Origin: Planctomycetaceae bacterium
GTDB lineage: Bacteria > Planctomycetota > Planctomycetia > Planctomycetales > Planctomycetaceae
NCBI GenBank assembly: GCA_021732415.1
Contig: JAKFVC010000072.1
Coordinates: 50,862-114,861, forward strand
Length of the DNA: 64,000 bases
Direction of reading: 5' to 3'
The translations under genes and the position numbers were made by a program. The stretch's first letter is position 1, and each line of letters opens with the position of its first letter. Under the pieces are notes generated by a model, which saw nothing but the letters and a program-made list of their open reading frames with translations, did no database searches and was not told the origin of the DNA. Shown here piece by piece: positions 28,018-36,733 of the stretch.

Positions 28018-31000
28018 TCAGTCATTGTCTTTAATCGTGACATTTCCCCACAGCGAACTGCCCAGGGTCGAGCCCTTCACGTTGGTCAAGGAGAGGTAGA
28101 AATACTCGTCGGCCTCTTTAAACGCATCGTCGATAATCTTCAGCTGGATTGTCTGCACTGACTCGCCGGCGGCGAAATTCACCGTTGGACTCGCGGGTTT
28201 GATGAAATCCTGGCCGGCTGTGGCAGCTCCGCTGGAAATTTTCAAATCGATACTGGCCGCGGCGGAGACATTCCCCTTACGGATGATCGTAATGGTGAGA
28301 TACCCCGCACTTTCGTTGACCGTATAATTCGACTGGCCAAACTCGATCGAACTGTCATCTTCCAGAATCGTTACGACCGCTTTCGTAACGGCCCCCAGAG
28401 CGGCCCCACCGGCGGGATTGCGGAGTTCAACAGAGAAATGCTCGCTCAATTCGACACTCGTGTCGTTCTTAATTGGAATGCTGATCACTTTGCTGGTCTC
28501 GCCCGGGGCAAACGTGACGGTCCCGCTGGTGCTGGTGTAGTCGGCACCGGCCCACGCCGTTTGACTGGAGGCAATACCTGTCGCACCGTCGAGCGTGCGG
28601 TACTGAACACTCACAGTACCGTCGCTCCCTCCCACGCGATTCACGGTGACGTTCAGCGAAACACCATCTTCGCTCACGGAATAGGCCGCAGCCGACAGTT
28701 GCAACTTTCCAGGACTGGCCGCCACATCGTCGTCGACAATGTAAGACGACCAGCTCCAACTTCCCTGAGTCGCTCCTACGACATTCGACATGTTGACGGG
28801 GAATGACTCTTTGGCTTCCATGATCGAGTCATTAATAATCGGCACGTCGATCGTCTTGGTCGTCTCACCGGGGGCAAACACCAAGTTGATGTTTACGGGC
28901 ACGAAATCGACGTTCGGAATTGCCGAACCCCAGTCGCTCGTACTGATCTGTACCGAGGCTGTCGTGGTGGTCGCTCCCTGACGGACGACTGTCACTGGTA
29001 GTTTTCCAGTCCCCTCCAACGCACTGAAGGAGTACCCGTTATCGGCCGCCTTGAAGTAGAACGTGGATTCATTGTCCTGGATCGTGACAAACGTCTTCGC
29101 CTGGGCTCCCACTGTCGCATCGTTGGATGGACTATAGAGCTGGATCGAGAACACCTCGTCCAATTCCGTGCTCGTATCATCAGTGATGGGAATCGTGATC
29201 GTCTTCGACACCTCGCCGGGGGCAAATGTCAGCATCGACGGCAACCAGCTATAGTCGGCTCCCGCCCAGGCCGAGGCTGTCGTCGAGCCATTCCCCGCAC
29301 CAGTGTCATACAGCCTGACGCTGGCTTCGACATTGCTACCATTGATGCGATTCACCGTGACAGTTACGGACGGCGTGCCCTCCACGACCGAGTATGTTGG
29401 CGCGGCAAACACAAACGTGCCGGCCTGCTTCACATCGTCGCTCTCGATGCGAACCTTGAGCTGCGATTGTGCTCCGAGTGTGGCCCCGCTGGTGGGGTCA
29501 CTCAGACGAACGACGAAGGCCTCACCTTGCTCGTACCAATCGTCGTTGATGATTGGAATGGTGATCGTCTTAGAAACGTCACCGTCCGCGAAACTTAATG
29601 TACCAAGTTGCGAGACATAGTCGCTGCCTGCCGTGGCAGGAGTATCGTGATCCGTCGGATACAGCAAGTCCGTGTGCCGTTTGATCCACGTGGCCTGCTT
29701 CGGAGGTGTGAAGACATCAGTCGCATAATTCACATTGGCCGTTCCATTGCTGCCACCGACACGATACACCGTGATCGTGGCAGTTCCGGCAGCCTCATTA
29801 AACGTCACGTTGCTCGAATCAAACTGGAAGGTCCCCGGTTTCCAGGCGTCATCGCTGATGATGTGCATGGTCGCGGAATCGGTGTACGTGATCCCCGCCG
29901 GTTCGCTGCCGTCGTTGATGGGAATGAGCCCCGTCGGATCTCCAACTTGATTCCCCAGGCCCAGGACTACGGGATCACCGACGATTCGCAGTTGGAAATG
30001 GACAGTTTCATTGGATTCGATTTCCGCATCGTCATTAACGAATGCCCGGAACGTGGCCCGAGTTTGCCCCGACTTGAAGATCAAGTAGCCGCGAGTCGCC
30101 TGGTAGTCGTCATTGCCAGCAGTGCCATTGGAATAGGTCACCTCAACCGCGAGACTCCCCTCAGTACTCCCCGTCCGAGTCACCGCGATTTCCGCCATGC
30201 CGATGAACTCGTAACCGATGACGTTGTCCGATTCGAAGTGCACTTCAGGCTGGAAATCTCCCGCTTCAAATGCACCAATATCGACACCCAGACCACTCGG
30301 CCGTTCGTGGTGATAGATATCCACTGCCGGCACCAACAAGCCATGTCCAGCATTGATGGCCGGACTGTTGATCTTCAGGTGGAAATCGCCCGCCGCCGCA
30401 TTCACGAACAGGGCGTCGAGTGCGGCCGAGATATCCGCCTGCGAATAGACGACCGAGTGAGCATCTTGCCCCCCCGAGAAACTCTGCCATTGAGCGAACG
30501 AACCATTTGCTCCGTCGGTCTGGAACAGATTCTCGACTATGTTGTTATCGGACAGGGCAGGCAGGCTGTTGGCCTCAACCGTCATGCTGCCGCGTGTTGG
30601 ATTGAGATTGAGCAGGATATTATTGACGATGGTGTTACCCGAACTCCCGTCGGTCATTAACAGTGCCCAGCGGGCATCTGCGGCCATCACCACGGTATTG
30701 TTTTCAATGAGATTGTTGGTCGACGAGTCCGCCGCATATCCGACATACAACACGATTCCGGTCGAATGATTATTGTAGAGCAGATTGTTACGAACGATGC
30801 TGTCCTGGAAGCCATCGAAATTCAGAGCCGCACCGCCACCGGAACCGTTGTCATAGATGACATTTCCCTCAACTAGGTTATTGGAGTGTACGCCGTCGCC
30901 AGGCAGATACCGATCTGCGTTGAACTGAATGCCGCTATCGTGGTTTCCCCACACGATATTATTGCGAATGATCGCGCCGTCGGCCGAGTTACTAATGTAA

Positions 31001-33315
31001 ATACCATGCTCCACCTGCGAGCGAGACACCACATTATTCTCGACGATAATGTTCTCTGCCCAACCGGTCAGAATGCCCCACATCTTGTTATGGTCCGAGG
31101 TATTATCCCGGAAGATCGCGCCGTCGTTGTTGACCGAACGCAAACCAGCCCGCGGCATATTGGCCACTGAAAAACCTTCAATGGTCACATAGTCGGCCCC
31201 TTCCAGATTGATACCGTCCTGGTGATTCTCCGGATTCGGCTCGTCGATGACGACACCCGGCATGGCATGGAACGTAATCCGCGCGTCGGGCTTCCCGTCG
31301 GTGGTCATATTCATGCCCCAATAGTTGCCGGGTTTGACGATCACATAGTCACCCGGACCAACGCTATTCGCGGCAAATTGCAGTGATTTCCAGGGGTGAG
31401 CTTCCGATCCATCCCCGTTCACGTCGCTGCCGTCGTTGCTGACCCACTTCGTGGCGTAGCTCAGTGTAATTGGTGTATCTTCGTCGTCGATCGTCATCGA
31501 CGCCGAAGACTGATGCCCGAGTCGCACAGGCGCCACACCGTCAGTCACGGGATTGCTGAGCGTGAATAAGAAGTGCTCGTCCCCTTCCGCCAGGTCATCT
31601 CCGGTTAGGCTGACTGTGACATATTTTTCCGTCTCGCCCGGAGCAAAATCGAGTATACCTGCAACATGATCGAAATCGCCCGGATTGGCATCCTGTGGAT
31701 ATCTCCCGACAGCACTCCCGTCGAGTGTCGCGTAGTGAACAGTGACGGTATCACTCGTGGAACCGTGACGGACAACCTTCACGACAATCGAGTTCGATTC
31801 GTAGTCGTGATACCCTCGGTTGGCAATTTCAATCGAAGGTGCGCCGAATGCCGCCGGTGGAGTCGCCAGATTGAGCCCGGCATTGAATTCATCGGCCCCG
31901 AGATCCGGTGCTCCGTCGTTCCGCACATTACCGTCAAAATCGGTTGTCAAACCGGCCAAACTGATGGCCTTGCCGATTGCGGGGCTGCTCGGCAGCAAAT
32001 GCCAGTCCGCACCCAACTGAGGATTCCCCAGGATGCTATGCGTGTCGTAGCCGTAATTCGCCTGCCACTGTGACAGGGTTTGCTCGGGAGTTCCATCGCC
32101 CGTCAGATTGCGATCGATGAATAGAATTCCGCGAGTGCTGCTTCCCTGGTACAGATTGTGATCGAGGGTCAACGGTCCCGCCGGATCGATGCTCCCCTGG
32201 CGAATGTCGATCATCCGCGTGTCGTTGCTGGGATCGGTGGTAATGATGTTGTTCACTACGACCGGATTCAGGCTGTCGACATGAACATAAGGCAGGACGT
32301 CGCTCACCCAGATGTCATCAAAGCCAAACTGAATGGGCGCTTGCGCATCGTCGGCCGCGTTCACGATCGTATTGTTGTAGATCTGGGGATTACGCGACCC
32401 GTAGACTCCAATGCCCGCATGACCGGCATTGACCACGATGTTGTTGCGAGCAATGTTATCAATGCTCAGATAGAGCTCCGGGTTTGTCCCTGGCTCCATC
32501 CATTCCAGTTCGGAATAGAAGCCAACATTGATTCCGGCGCCTCGGGTGTCGATGACCAGGTTCTGCTCGATCAGTGCGTCTTCGGCACCGCCGGCCGTCA
32601 GGATTCCCACTCCGTCGATGTCATGGATGTAGTTTCCGCGTGCAATCATCCGGTCGCCATTGTTGTTGTCGATACCATCCGAACTCGTGTTCGAACGACG
32701 CCCCGTGTTATAGATCTCATTGTTCAGAATGCTGATGTCGTTCGCTCCGGGAGTCAGCTTGACGGCATCCACTCCCGTGTCGTGAATCTTGCACCCTTCA
32801 ATGGTGATGTTGCTGGCACCTACGTGTGTCGATCCGGCATCCCAATTCTCATCCCACCAGTCCCACATCATCACGCCATACCAATATCCACCGGTGATTT
32901 CGAGATTCTCCAACCGGCCGCCATCGATGTCGTAGCCATAGCGGAAGACCGAGTTGCTGTGACCATCAGTCTGCTCCGTCAACGGGGCCTCGACCACCGC
33001 CCATTCGCCCGGCATCGAACGAATCGTCAGGTTGTCGACGTCGATATTGATCCCCCCTTCATAGACGCCGTTCCGCAACGTAATCGTGTCACCCGGCTGA
33101 GCGGCATCCAGGGCCCGGCGGATGGTTTGAAAGGGTTGGTCAACGTTGCCCGCGGCCCAGTCATCACCGCCATTGGCAACGTAGTATTCCGCTGACAGCA
33201 TCCGCCGCGGCTCGAGCGTCTCGGCTTCCGCGACGCACTTTCGGACGGGCTGGCGACGCTGGTCTTGATTCTTACTGAGACCAAACCACTGCAATAAACT
33301 CTTCTTGCGCAACAT
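28018..33315 (-). CDS. Giant LEPR-XLL beta-helix and Calx-beta surface protein
   Basis: 1765 residues. The N-terminus carries ETLEPRRMLS (LEPRRML at 34-40), the LEPR-XLL sorting-type motif of large planctomycete exported proteins. A parallel beta-helix follows (about 45-480: YYVANGGDDWAAGN, DTITLRNGVYEGG, many NNxIxNN turns), one Calx-beta domain (about 490-630), then a second beta-helix (about 635-1080, starting KWVSNDGSDVNGDGSEAHPW). At least six further Calx-beta repeats fill the C-terminus, each with the pattern AGADYxxxxGTLTFAPGETSKTI and an EDD/DDE-like calcium-site end. It has no membrane anchor or barrel. It is probably surface or matrix exposed, binding calcium and perhaps sugars; the beta-helices could be lyase-like but catalytic residues were not verified. 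GGAG precedes the ATG. It is 184 bases downstream of a sigma factor. Confidence 0.85.
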   Translation of the reverse strand: MLRKKSLLQWFGLSKNQDQRRQPVRKCVAEAETLEPRRMLSAEYYVANGGDDWAAGNVDQPFQTIRRALDAAQPGDTITLRNGVYEGGINIDVDNLTIRSMPGEWAVVEAPLTEQTDGHSNSVFRYGYDIDGGRLENLEITGGYWYGVMMWDWWDENWDAGSTHVGASNITIEGCKIHDTGVDAVKLTPGANDISILNNEIYNTGRRSNTSSDGIDNNNGDRMIARGNYIHDIDGVGILTAGGAEDALIEQNLVIDTRGAGINVGFYSELEWMEPGTNPELYLSIDNIARNNIVVNAGHAGIGVYGSRNPQIYNNTIVNAADDAQAPIQFGFDDIWVSDVLPYVHVDSLNPVVVNNIITTDPSNDTRMIDIRQGSIDPAGPLTLDHNLYQGSSTRGILFIDRNLTGDGTPEQTLSQWQANYGYDTHSILGNPQLGADWHLLPSSPAIGKAISLAGLTTDFDGNVRNDGAPDLGADEFNAGLNLATPPAAFGAPSIEIANRGYHDYESNSIVVKVVRHGSTSDTVTVHYATLDGSAVGRYPQDANPGDFDHVAGILDFAPGETEKYVTVSLTGDDLAEGDEHFLFTLSNPVTDGVAPVRLGHQSSASMTIDDEDTPITLSYATKWVSNDGSDVNGDGSEAHPWKSLQFAANSVGPGDYVIVKPGNYWGMNMTTDGKPDARITFHAMPGVVIDEPNPENHQDGINLEGADYVTIEGFSVANMPRAGLRSVNNDGAIFRDNTSDHNKMWGILTGWAENIIVENNVVSRSQVEHGIYISNSADGAIIRNNIVWGNHDSGIQFNADRYLPGDGVHSNNLVEGNVIYDNGSGGGAALNFDGFQDSIVRNNLLYNNHSTGIVLYVGYAADSSTNNLIENNTVVMAADARWALLMTDGSSGNTIVNNILLNLNPTRGSMTVEANSLPALSDNNIVENLFQTDGANGSFAQWQSFSGGQDAHSVVYSQADISAALDALFVNAAAGDFHLKINSPAINAGHGLLVPAVDIYHHERPSGLGVDIGAFEAGDFQPEVHFESDNVIGYEFIGMAEIAVTRTGSTEGSLAVEVTYSNGTAGNDDYQATRGYLIFKSGQTRATFRAFVNDDAEIESNETVHFQLRIVGDPVVLGLGNQVGDPTGLIPINDGSEPAGITYTDSATMHIISDDAWKPGTFQFDSSNVTFNEAAGTATITVYRVGGSNGTANVNYATDVFTPPKQATWIKRHTDLLYPTDHDTPATAGSDYVSQLGTLSFADGDVSKTITIPIINDDWYEQGEAFVVRLSDPTSGATLGAQSQLKVRIESDDVKQAGTFVFAAPTYSVVEGTPSVTVTVNRINGSNVEASVRLYDTGAGNGSTTASAWAGADYSWLPSMLTFAPGEVSKTITIPITDDTSTELDEVFSIQLYSPSNDATVGAQAKTFVTIQDNESTFYFKAADNGYSFSALEGTGKLPVTVVRQGATTTTASVQISTSDWGSAIPNVDFVPVNINLVFAPGETTKTIDVPIINDSIMEAKESFPVNMSNVVGATQGSWSWSSYIVDDDVAASPGKLQLSAAAYSVSEDGVSLNVTVNRVGGSDGTVSVQYRTLDGATGIASSQTAWAGADYTSTSGTVTFAPGETSKVISIPIKNDTSVELSEHFSVELRNPAGGAALGAVTKAVVTILEDDSSIEFGQSNYTVNESAGYLTITIIRKGNVSAAASIDLKISSGAATAGQDFIKPASPTVNFAAGESVQTIQLKIIDDAFKEADEYFYLSLTNVKGSTLGSSLWGNVTIKDND

Positions 33316-33499
33316 GTTGCGAACTCCATCGAGGTTGTCGGCGAGGCCCAGGATTGGCCTCTCTGCTCACCTAGTCGAGGAGTTCCGCGGTTTGTGACAG
33401 ACAAAATGGGAAGATTTTTGAAATCGTCTGCGGGGCGTTAGAGCGTTTCCAAGATGGGTGTAGCGGAATCACTCCGGAGAGGCCACATTTTGAGACCGG

Positions 33500-34186
33500 T
33501 TACAAGTAGCCTCGCACTTGCGACATCAGTTCCAGGTCGATGAGTTCCTGCTCGATGTCTTCGCGGGTCGGATCCTGCAGCGTGCGGCGAACTTCTTCGA
33601 CGATCAGCTTGGCGAAGTGGCGCCGGGCGCGGCTGAGGTATTGGCGGAACGTGTCGGCTCGAACGCTGTGGCCGATCTTTTTGCCGAGACGGGCGGCGTG
33701 CGTTTCTGAATCGGAATCGGGATCGGCCGCGTACTGGCTCAACACTGAATAATAGAGGTTGCCCGAGCTCTCTCGCTGATAGAGTTCAAGAAGCTGCCAG
33801 ACGCGCTCCAGCAGGCAACTGCGCCACTCGGCGGACCAGGCACGATCGGCTTCGGAATCGGGCTGAATCAACGACGCCAGCATTTCTTCGGTAACGGTGC
33901 TGTCACGGCGTTTTCTAAGATGGCTGATTGCGACATAGCGCACTGCCGATTTCAGATAGTCTCGAAACCTGCCGCGAGAGACGTTTTGGGGACAGAATCC
34001 CTGGCTGAAAACTTGAACGAGAAAGTCCTGAGCCACCTCTTCGGCATGTTCCGAGTCCCGCACGACCGCACCGACATACTTACGAATCGCCCGCGCATAG
34101 CGCATCACGAACTGCACCGGATTGTTAATCATCGGCCAGCACGTGGAGATCTGCTCCAGCACAGATTTGGGAGTGTCGTACGTCAT
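33500..34186 (-). CDS. ECF-family RNA polymerase sigma factor
   Basis: 228 residues from the ATG at 34186. A much longer frame (to 34378) would run into the kinase, so it is rejected. Region 2 is readable: VGAVVRDSEHAEEVAQDFLV and GRFRDYLKSAVRYVAISHLRK. Region 4 is less clear: a helix-turn-helix-like block VRADTFRQYLSRARRHFAK lies toward the end. The start overlaps the kinase stop as ATGA (34183-34186), which implies coupled translation. Order is kinase then sigma, the reverse of the two pairs at 10-17 kb. The giant surface gene is 184 bases downstream, so this factor may control it. Confidence 0.8.
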   Translation of the reverse strand: MTYDTPKSVLEQISTCWPMINNPVQFVMRYARAIRKYVGAVVRDSEHAEEVAQDFLVQVFSQGFCPQNVSRGRFRDYLKSAVRYVAISHLRKRRDSTVTEEMLASLIQPDSEADRAWSAEWRSCLLERVWQLLELYQRESSGNLYYSVLSQYAADPDSDSETHAARLGKKIGHSVRADTFRQYLSRARRHFAKLIVEEVRRTLQDPTREDIEQELIDLELMSQVRGYL

Positions 34187-36336
34187 TCGGAGGACTCGCG
34201 GACGACTTTCCAAAGTTGAATGAACCCCTTGCGGTGATCCTTGTCTCCGCCACTCAGCAGCAACAGCGTGCCATCGACGGAAATGTCCAAGCCATACGAA
34301 CTCGTTCCTGTCGCTTGCGAGTTTTCCACCGGTACCGTTTTCTGGTGCAAGTCGTAGAGCGAGATCAAGCCCCCCCATTCGCCTACGGCCGCAATGGTCT
34401 GTCCATCAGGCAAGACCGATAAGGTTCGGACAACGCGAGGTTTGCGATTTGCAGGTGGACCGGCCTCCACGGGCTGGATCGTGGCCTGACTCAAGTCCCA
34501 AACGTAAAGTCCCTTGTGTTGAGTCGCAAACACAACTCGATCCTCGTCGGGAATAAAGGAGATCCCTTCCGGCTCGTCTGCCTGGTGACGTTTGACGTCG
34601 CGCAAGGCGCCTGTTTCCGCATTCCACACAGCGACCGCTTTATCGGTCCAACTTGTCGCTGCAATCCATTGGCTGTCGGAGGAAAACGCGACGGACATAA
34701 CCATATAACAAATGACCGTCGAATTCGTGGACTTCCCGAGGACTTCGATCAACTTCGGCCCGGTGTCGTTCAGTTGGTAGAGTTTGAGTTCGGAATAGGT
34801 CCCTACGGCCAATTTTTTCCCGTCGGGACTGATCGCCAATGAACTGATCTCTCCTTCGAAGTTGGTCAACGTGGCCCGTGGTTGGTCAGACCCCGTATTC
34901 CACAACCAGACTGTCTTAGCCTCGCCGCCGGCAACCAACCAGTTGTGGCGTGCAGCAATCGCACGTATTCCCTGCTTGACCCCGGCGAAGCTGCGCATGG
35001 GCTGCCGCGACGCAATATTCCATTGTTGGACGGTCCCCTCCATCGTCCCCGAGAAAAACGACTTGGCATCGTCCGCGAACGCCACGCCAGATACTTGAGT
35101 CGACATCGCGGGAAAGTCGGCCGCGAGTTCCAGACGAAGGCTCTGCTTGACGGGATTATGAATCGGTCTATTCGGTCGCGGCGAGGAATTGCCTGGTCCC
35201 ACGTTTCCCAGTTTCGACGGCCCAGTTTCAGCCTGACCGGAATTTGTACGTCCAACCCCACTCCACAGCAGCAGGCCAATCAATAAGGCCAAACAGCCGC
35301 CGGAGATCGCCAGTATCATTCGCTTCCTGGCAGCTGCGTCGGCCCCCTCCGTCTTCATGATGACGGTCGTCTGACCAGGATTTACCAACGGAGATGTCGT
35401 CGCCCACGGCTCGGCGGACGATGCGCCAAACGACATCGAGTCACCCGGACTGAGGGTCGGCGTTCCGCTGGCTTTAACGCCACCATCCGTCGAGACTGCT
35501 TGACCAGGGTTCAAACACGCTCGCAAGGCAGCCAGCATCTCACGGGCTGACTCGAAGCGATCCGCGCGCTTCTTCGCCATCGCCTTCATGATGATGTCGA
35601 CACACTCCGCGGGGATCTCCGACCGCTGCTTTCGCGGATCGGGCACGGGGGTCGAGCAGTGCGCGAACATGCATTGCAGGGGTTGCGGATCGGGGAACGG
35701 GGCCGCTCCCGTGAGCAAGGCGAAATAGGTCGCCCCCAGCGAATACAGGTCGCAACGCGAATCAAGTTCATCCCCCTGGCATTGCTCGGGACTCATGAAC
35801 TGTGGCGTGCCGAGGATCGTATTCGAGACCGTCAATGGCTTGCTGTCGGTCGTCGAGTCGGTCAGTTTGGCCAGTCCAAAATCGGCCAGTTTAACCACGC
35901 CTTTCGGGGCCAGCATGATGTTCGACGGTTTGATATCTCGATGAATCAACCCGGCTTCGTGGATGGCCGCCAGACCGTGGCACGTGTCGGCGATGATGCG
36001 GGTGGCCTCTTTCCAGTCCAGCGGACCTCGTTGCAGCAGATCCTGGGCCGTCCCGCCAGTCATCAGTTCCATCACGAGAAAGCACTGACCGTTGATCTGA
36101 TCGACATCGTGGATTGTCACGATGCTCGGGTGACTGATGCTGGCCGCGACTCGGGCCTCCCGCAGAAAGCGTTTCACGGCGACCGGGTTCGAAGCCAGCG
36201 ACCGCGGCAGGATCTTCACGGCGACGTCGCGCTTCAATCGGGAATCAGTGGCCAGATAGACTACTCCCATGCCCCCCTTACCCAACCGGGCTTTGAGCTG
36301 ATACTTCCCCAATTGGATGTCGCGTTCCTGGGCCAT
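34183..36336 (-). CDS. Ser/Thr protein kinase with WD40-like tail
   Basis: 717 residues. The kinase domain is at the N-terminus (about 10-275): GKGGMGVVYLAT, Lys41, HRDIKPSN (HRD at 132-134), DFG 152-154 and GTPQFMSPEQ. After a Ser/Thr/Pro-rich linker a single membrane helix spans about 339-359. The last 300 residues look like a WD40 propeller, with repeats such as VSGVAFADDAKSFFSGT, ISSLAISPDGKKLAVGT and VMSVAFSSDSQWIAATS. With the helix inserted N-in, the propeller would be outside the cytoplasm. The gene overlaps the downstream sigma factor by 4 bases. A kinase controlling its coupled sigma factor is inferred. Confidence 0.92.
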   Translation of the reverse strand: MAQERDIQLGKYQLKARLGKGGMGVVYLATDSRLKRDVAVKILPRSLASNPVAVKRFLREARVAASISHPSIVTIHDVDQINGQCFLVMELMTGGTAQDLLQRGPLDWKEATRIIADTCHGLAAIHEAGLIHRDIKPSNIMLAPKGVVKLADFGLAKLTDSTTDSKPLTVSNTILGTPQFMSPEQCQGDELDSRCDLYSLGATYFALLTGAAPFPDPQPLQCMFAHCSTPVPDPRKQRSEIPAECVDIIMKAMAKKRADRFESAREMLAALRACLNPGQAVSTDGGVKASGTPTLSPGDSMSFGASSAEPWATTSPLVNPGQTTVIMKTEGADAAARKRMILAISGGCLALLIGLLLWSGVGRTNSGQAETGPSKLGNVGPGNSSPRPNRPIHNPVKQSLRLELAADFPAMSTQVSGVAFADDAKSFFSGTMEGTVQQWNIASRQPMRSFAGVKQGIRAIAARHNWLVAGGEAKTVWLWNTGSDQPRATLTNFEGEISSLAISPDGKKLAVGTYSELKLYQLNDTGPKLIEVLGKSTNSTVICYMVMSVAFSSDSQWIAATSWTDKAVAVWNAETGALRDVKRHQADEPEGISFIPDEDRVVFATQHKGLYVWDLSQATIQPVEAGPPANRKPRVVRTLSVLPDGQTIAAVGEWGGLISLYDLHQKTVPVENSQATGTSSYGLDISVDGTLLLLSGGDKDHRKGFIQLWKVVRESSE

Positions 36337-36733
36337 ATTAAGTGTGTCGTGGGCGGCTGGCCTGACTGAAATTGCGGGAAACTTGTCGATGAGAGATCAA
36401 TATCTGGACTGTTGAAGAGTAAGCCCGAAACCGGGGTCTGTCCAGCGGAACTCGACTTCTCGGCAAGCCTTCAGGACGATGTCCAGGCTCCACACAAATT
36501 CTTAATCACCACTTAAGACCGCAATCCGAGTGCAGGCTGTTCGTTGTGCTGGTTGATGGCTAACATAAGGTCATCCTGATGACGACCCAATTCTCGGTCG
36601 TCAAAAAATCATCGAATCAATGCCACACCGCATGACATTCCGTCTTTCGACTTAACCGCTAACGATTTCATTTCAAAGGCGATCGCACCAGTCTATCCGT
36701 TCAATTAACGGGACTTTCACTGCAGGAACCATC
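36337..36733. other. Divergent intergenic region with leader hairpin
   Basis: 397 bases between the minus-strand kinase gene and the plus-strand sulfatase. An 8-base perfect stem (TGACGACC at 36580-36587 and GGTCGTCA at 36596-36603, 8-base loop) lies about 130 bases before the sulfatase ATG; the A-run after it is on the wrong strand for a sulfatase-direction terminator. It may be a leader structure or operator. No promoter could be assigned with confidence. Confidence 0.3.

Noticed and set aside
29608..33195. Plus-strand frames of 345-350 codons within the giant beta-helix gene
   Set aside because: The minus-strand reading shows regular Calx-beta and beta-helix repeats throughout; these are its complements.
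34187..34378. N-terminal extension of the sigma factor to 34378
   Set aside because: It overlaps the kinase C-terminus, lacks family residues, and the ATGA overlap start at 34186 fits better.
36580..36603. Hairpin before the large sulfatase as intrinsic terminator
   Set aside because: The A-run lies on the wrong side for termination in the sulfatase direction and precedes the hairpin on the minus strand.
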